In this document: one piece after another, positions 61,023 through 64,000 of the stretch
How positions within the stretch are numbered: position 1 is the stretch's first letter
Layout: every line of letters begins with the position of its first letter
Assembly (NCBI GenBank): GCA_903927615.1
Contig: CAIYNU010000006.1
Location: 152,922 to 216,921, forward strand
Source: an uncultured Rhodospirillales bacterium
GTDB taxonomy: Bacteria; Pseudomonadota; Alphaproteobacteria; Azospirillales; Azospirillaceae
Direction: 5' to 3'
DNA length: 64,000 bases
Made by a program: the position numbers and the translations under genes
The notes under the pieces: model-generated
What the model was told of the DNA's origin: nothing
The model's input: the letters and a program-made list of their open reading frames with translations, nothing else
Database searches by the model: none

Positions 61023-61175
61023 GACCTGTTCTCCCCTGTTTATGATCGTCGTGCGGAACTTTGTTGTCATAAAAATCAACAAAGTAAACAAAAAAACAAA
61101 GCAGAATAAACCGGTCAACTCCCAACCACGATGGTCGTATCCTAAAATCGTCGACTCTTTGGGGAGCCCCGCCTC
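61023..61175. promoter_or_regulatory. Divergent promoter region of bc1 operon and SCO1 gene
   Basis: The stretch around 61060-61110 is strongly AT-rich within a GC-rich chromosome and lies between two outward-facing starts. GTTGTCATAAAAATCAAC has short inverted GTTG/CAAC arms but does not fit an FNR box (spacer too long). Confidence 0.45.
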
Positions 61176-61811
61176 ATGTCACCGAACCCGTTCCGACGTT
61201 ACACCCTATTCGGCCTCGCGGTGGTGCTGCTGGTGGCAGGATCGCTCTGGCTGAAGGCCGGCCCAGCGCCGGACACCGGTCAGAACGAAACCAAACCCCT
61301 CTCGTTCGATCTTGGCGGTCCGTTTACGTTGACCGACGCCGGCGGCCGGCCGGTCAACGAAGCCAGTTGGCCGGGCAAGCTGCTGCTGATCTATTTCGGT
61401 TATCGGTTCTGCCCCGACATTTGCCCGACCACCCTGCAAACCATCGCCACCGCCGTCGACCGGCTGGGACCCGATGGCGAAAAGGTTCAACCGCTGTTTA
61501 TCACGGTAGATCCCGCACGCGATCGTCCCGAAATGTTGCCCGCCTATGTCGGTCTGTTCCACCCTCGCCTGATCGGGCTCACCGGGACGCCGGACCAGAT
61601 TGCAGCAATAGCCAGACTATTCCGGGTTTACTACCATAAGGTGGACAGCGCAGACCCGGAAACCTACACCATCGATCATTCGGCGTTCAGTTTTCTGGTC
61701 GGCGAGCATGGCAAGGTTCTCAAGATTTTCGGACATGAGACGTCGGCCGATGCGATGGCCGCGGAAATCAAAGCCCGTCTGATCCCGGCGCGCGTTAAGA
61801 AGGACCCATAA
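61176..61811 (+). CDS. SCO1/SenC copper chaperone
   Basis: 211 residues. An N-terminal anchor (YTLFGLAVVLLVAGSLWL) precedes a thioredoxin-like fold with the copper-binding FGYRFCPDICPTTLQT (CxxxC) and a His in TIDHSAFSFLV. SCO proteins deliver copper to the CuA site of cytochrome oxidase subunit II. Here the partner may be the fused oxidase at 50512. Start is ATG 61176. Confidence 0.95.
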   Translation: MSPNPFRRYTLFGLAVVLLVAGSLWLKAGPAPDTGQNETKPLSFDLGGPFTLTDAGGRPVNEASWPGKLLLIYFGYRFCPDICPTTLQTIATAVDRLGPDGEKVQPLFITVDPARDRPEMLPAYVGLFHPRLIGLTGTPDQIAAIARLFRVYYHKVDSADPETYTIDHSAFSFLVGEHGKVLKIFGHETSADAMAAEIKARLIPARVKKDP

Positions 61812-61817
61812 GCCGTC

Positions 61818-61905
61818 ATGGCGAGGGGCGTTGCCCCCCCAAGCCCCCACCAGGGGACCCCACCAAGGGGTGACCCCTGGGAACCCATCCGTGTTGCGCA
61901 CCGAA
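61818..61905. repeat. Hairpin repeat family copy after the SCO1 gene
   Basis: GGGGCGTTGCCCC followed by ACCAGGGGACCCCACC and CAAGGGGTGACCCCTGGG-type sequence. Another member of the dispersed family, in the region between SCO1 and the ABC exporter gene. Confidence 0.6.
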
Positions 61906-61959
61906 ATCCTGCCCATGGGTCAGGAGTTCAACAGGACGCTATTCCTTCCGGGAGGTCCG

Positions 61960-63777
61960 ATGTTTCGCAAACCATCTTACGCCGAATCCACCCTGAAACC
62001 GGCCGCCGCCGCGGCCGCCGCCGACGCCGTGCGCCAGCGCGATCTCCGGCCGCTCCGACGGCTGGCCCCCTACCTGCGGCCCTATGGCTGGCCGATCGCC
62101 GGGGCGGTGCTGTCCCTGACCGTCGCCGCCATGACCATGCTGGCCATGGGCCAGGGGTTGCGGCTGCTGATCGACCGGGGCTTTGCCGCCGGCGACCCCG
62201 GAATGCTCGACCGGATGCTCGTGGTGCTGCTGGTGGTGACGGTGCTGCTGGGCGCCGCCGCCTTCGGCCGCTTCTTCCTGGTGTCGTGGGTGGGCGAACG
62301 GGTGGTCGCGGACCTGCGGCAAGCCGCCTACCAGCATGTGCTGCGGCTCAGCCCCGGTTACTTCGAGCACACCCGGACCGGCGACATCCTCTCGGTGCTG
62401 ACCACCGACACCACCCTGCTCCAGGTGGTGATCGGCTCGTCGGTGTCGATTGCGCTGCGCAACGGGCTGGTGCTGATCGGCGGAACGGTGATGCTGGTGA
62501 TCACCAGCGCCAAGCTCACCGGCCTGGTGTTCCTGGCGCTGCCGCTGGTGGTGCTGCCGATCATCGTCCTCGGACGCTGGGAGCGACGGCTGGCGCGCCT
62601 GTCCCAGGAGCGGGTCGGCGACGTGGGGTCGCATCTGGAGGAAACCCTGTCGGGAATTCGGGTGGTTCAGGCCTTCGGCCACGAAGCCATCGATCGCCGC
62701 CGCTTTGCCGGGCGGGTCGAGGACGCCTTCCTCACCGCCCTGCGACGGGTCCGGATCCGCTCGGTGACGGCGATGACCGTCATCGTGCTGATGTTCGGCG
62801 CCATCGGCATCGTGCTGTGGATGGGCGGCCATGACGTGGTGGCCGGCCGGATCACCGGCGGCGAGCTGTCGGCCTTTATCATCTATGCCGCCCTGGTGGC
62901 GGGGGCCGCGGGGTCCATCAGCGAGGTCTATGGCGACCTCCAGCGCGCCGCCGGCGCCACCGAACGGCTGTTCGAGCTGCTGACCACCGAGCCCGCGATT
63001 CTGCCGCCGGCCCAACCGGTCCCCTTACCGGAACCCGCCACCGGCCGCGTCCACTTCGAGGCCGTGACCTTCCACTACCCGGCCCATCCCGAGCACGCCG
63101 CCCTCGACGACTTTTCGCTGGAGGTTCAGCCGGGCGAAACCGTGGCGCTGGTCGGCCCCAGCGGGGCCGGTAAAACCACGGTGTTCCAGTTGCTGCTGCG
63201 CTTTTATGACCCCCAGGCCGGCGCGGTCCGGCTTGACGGCATCGACATCCGGACCGCCGACCCCGCCGCCGTCCGGATGCGGCTGGGACTGGTGCCCCAG
63301 GATGCCGTGATCTTCTCGGGCAACGCCTGGGAGAACATCCGCTACGGCCGCCCCGACGCCAATGACGCCGAGGTCCGGGCCGCGGCCGAGGCCGCCCATG
63401 CCCTGGACTTCCTGGACCGTCTGCCCGACGGCCTCGACACCTATCTGGGCGAGAAAGGGGTGCGGTTGTCGGGCGGTCAGCGCCAGCGCATCGCCATCGC
63501 CCGCGCCATTCTGCGCAATCCGCCGGTGCTGCTGCTCGACGAAGCCACCAGCGCCCTTGATGCCGAAAGCGAGCGGTCGGTGCAACAAGCCCTCGACGAG
63601 CTGAAAAAGCACCGCACCACCCTGATCATCGCCCATCGCCTGGCCACCGTGCTGAATGCCGACCGGATCGTGGTGATGGACCGGGGACGGGTGGTGGCGT
63701 GCGGCCGTCATGCCGATCTGATCGGAGAAGAAGGCTTGTATGCGCGACTGGCGGCGTTGCAATTTCATGGGGTTTAG
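61960..63777 (+). CDS. MsbA-like ABC exporter (membrane plus ATPase domain)
   Basis: About 605 residues from ATG 61960 (GGGAGG five bases before); earlier in-frame Mets fall in repeat sequence. Residues 35-330 form a six-helix type I exporter membrane domain. Residues 345-600 form the ATPase with Walker A GPSGAGKTTVF, signature VRLSGGQRQR, Walker B VLLLDEATSALD and the H-loop IIAHRLATVL. The layout fits MsbA/LptA-type lipid A or glycan-lipid half-transporters, working as a homodimer. The substrate is unproven. Its last codons and stop lie in the first unit of a 22-bp tandem repeat. Confidence 0.92.
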   Translation: MFRKPSYAESTLKPAAAAAAADAVRQRDLRPLRRLAPYLRPYGWPIAGAVLSLTVAAMTMLAMGQGLRLLIDRGFAAGDPGMLDRMLVVLLVVTVLLGAAAFGRFFLVSWVGERVVADLRQAAYQHVLRLSPGYFEHTRTGDILSVLTTDTTLLQVVIGSSVSIALRNGLVLIGGTVMLVITSAKLTGLVFLALPLVVLPIIVLGRWERRLARLSQERVGDVGSHLEETLSGIRVVQAFGHEAIDRRRFAGRVEDAFLTALRRVRIRSVTAMTVIVLMFGAIGIVLWMGGHDVVAGRITGGELSAFIIYAALVAGAAGSISEVYGDLQRAAGATERLFELLTTEPAILPPAQPVPLPEPATGRVHFEAVTFHYPAHPEHAALDDFSLEVQPGETVALVGPSGAGKTTVFQLLLRFYDPQAGAVRLDGIDIRTADPAAVRMRLGLVPQDAVIFSGNAWENIRYGRPDANDAEVRAAAEAAHALDFLDRLPDGLDTYLGEKGVRLSGGQRQRIAIARAILRNPPVLLLDEATSALDAESERSVQQALDELKKHRTTLIIAHRLATVLNADRIVVMDRGRVVACGRHADLIGEEGLYARLAALQFHGV

Positions 63778-63830
63778 CCTGCGGCTTAATGGGGTTTAGC
63801 CTGCGGCTTATGGGGTTTAGCCTGCGGCGG
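63767..63830. repeat. Tandem repeat, about 22-bp unit x3, spanning a gene end
   Basis: ATGGGGTTTAGCCTGCGGCTTA occurs at 63767-63788 and 63789-63810, then once more in shortened form. The ABC exporter stop codon (TAG) is part of the first unit. Confidence 0.9.
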
Positions 63831-63854
63831 CCAGGGGCGCCGTCCCTGGCCGCC
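63826..63854. terminator. Perfect 11-bp hairpin after the ABC exporter
   Basis: GGCGGCCAGGG and CCCTGGCCGCC surround a 7-base loop between two converging genes. It would serve as a bidirectional terminator; no T-run is visible. Confidence 0.6.
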
Positions 63855-63862
63855 GTTAAGGA

Positions 63863-64000
63863 TCACCAGAACTCCGGCAACCGCGGTCCCAGCACCAGCT
63901 TGGCGATGAACAAGGCTCCCAGCGGCGCCATCATGTCCCGGTCGGCGGTCAGGACATGGTGCCGGAGTGCCTCCGGGCTGATCAGGACGATCTCCAACCC
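63863..64000 (-). CDS. C-terminal end of a protein running off the window edge
   Basis: Only the last 45 residues are visible. They read LEIVLISPEALRHHVLTADR onward, with the end FIAKLVLGPRLPEFW and a stop at 63863. The frame is open to the right edge and codon use is typical. The tail looks like the end of an alpha/beta protein; no family can be assigned from this piece. Confidence 0.5.
   Translation of the reverse strand, partial: GLEIVLISPEALRHHVLTADRDMMAPLGALFIAKLVLGPRLPEFW

Noticed and set aside
61060-61090. FNR box between the bc1 operon and SCO1
   Set aside because: The GTTG...CAAC arms have a spacer two bases longer than TTGAT-N4-ATCAA.

Overview
The window looks like a chromosomal segment of a GC-rich alphaproteobacterium, most likely Rhodospirillales-like. 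This is inferred from the fused cytochrome b/c1 gene, the ccm/ctaA/ctaB haem set, and dense hairpin repeats between genes. No rRNA, tRNA, CRISPR array or phage module was seen, and no 16S-level evidence is available, so the taxonomy is tentative.

Layout. (1) 1-18 kb: a surface-glycan/envelope region on mostly the minus strand. It has large multi-pass membrane proteins resembling GT39-type glycosyltransferases, GT2 enzymes (one fused to GtrA), a methyltransferase, an epimerase/reductase, MORN and pentapeptide-repeat exported proteins, a TPR-methyltransferase, a FitAB/VapBC-type toxin-antitoxin pair with a visible operator, ctaB and an isolated rmlA. Within it, 7.36-8.56 kb is a pair of DUF2061-like genes. 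The second is broken by a 183-bp MITE-like element with a CTAG target duplication and by a separate 1-bp frameshift. (2) 18.1-37.2 kb: one nearly continuous minus-strand locus for a type IV pilus/MSHA-like or type II-like machine. It encodes a major prepilin, lytic transglycosylase, prepilin peptidase, secretin, small membrane protein, lipoprotein, Ser/Thr kinase-FGE protein, FHA-domain-fused GspE/PilB ATPase, GspF/PilC, four pilin-like proteins, a PilM-PilN fusion, a PilO-PilP fusion and a Sel1-SPOR protein. The kinase beside an ATPase that carries a phosphothreonine-reading FHA domain suggests a phospho-controlled pilus or secretion motor. (3) 37.5-49.4 kb: a further membrane glycosyltransferase-like protein, a TPR-OGT (GT41) protein, a copper module (DUF2946, beta-barrel-like protein, CopC, CopD), a TPR-sulfotransferase, a GT2 and an SDR. 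(4) 49.4-63.8 kb: respiratory chain and cytochrome biogenesis. It holds ctaA/COX15, an unusual single-chain haem-copper oxidase with subunit I fused to a CuA subunit II, ccmDEFGC, a response regulator with an HATPase output domain, cytochrome c-Rieske-fbcH (fused cytochrome b/c1), SCO1 and an MsbA-like ABC exporter.

Two genome-scale repeat habits stand out. One is a family of short GC-rich hairpins (cores such as GGGGCAAAGCCCC and CCAAGGGGTCACCCCTTGG) between genes, sometimes running into gene ends. The other is repeated tandem amplification of mostly 15-bp units in both coding and noncoding DNA. Starts were often moved inside the longest open frame to match Shine-Dalgarno sites, signal peptides or neighbour overlaps; those choices are stated for each gene.
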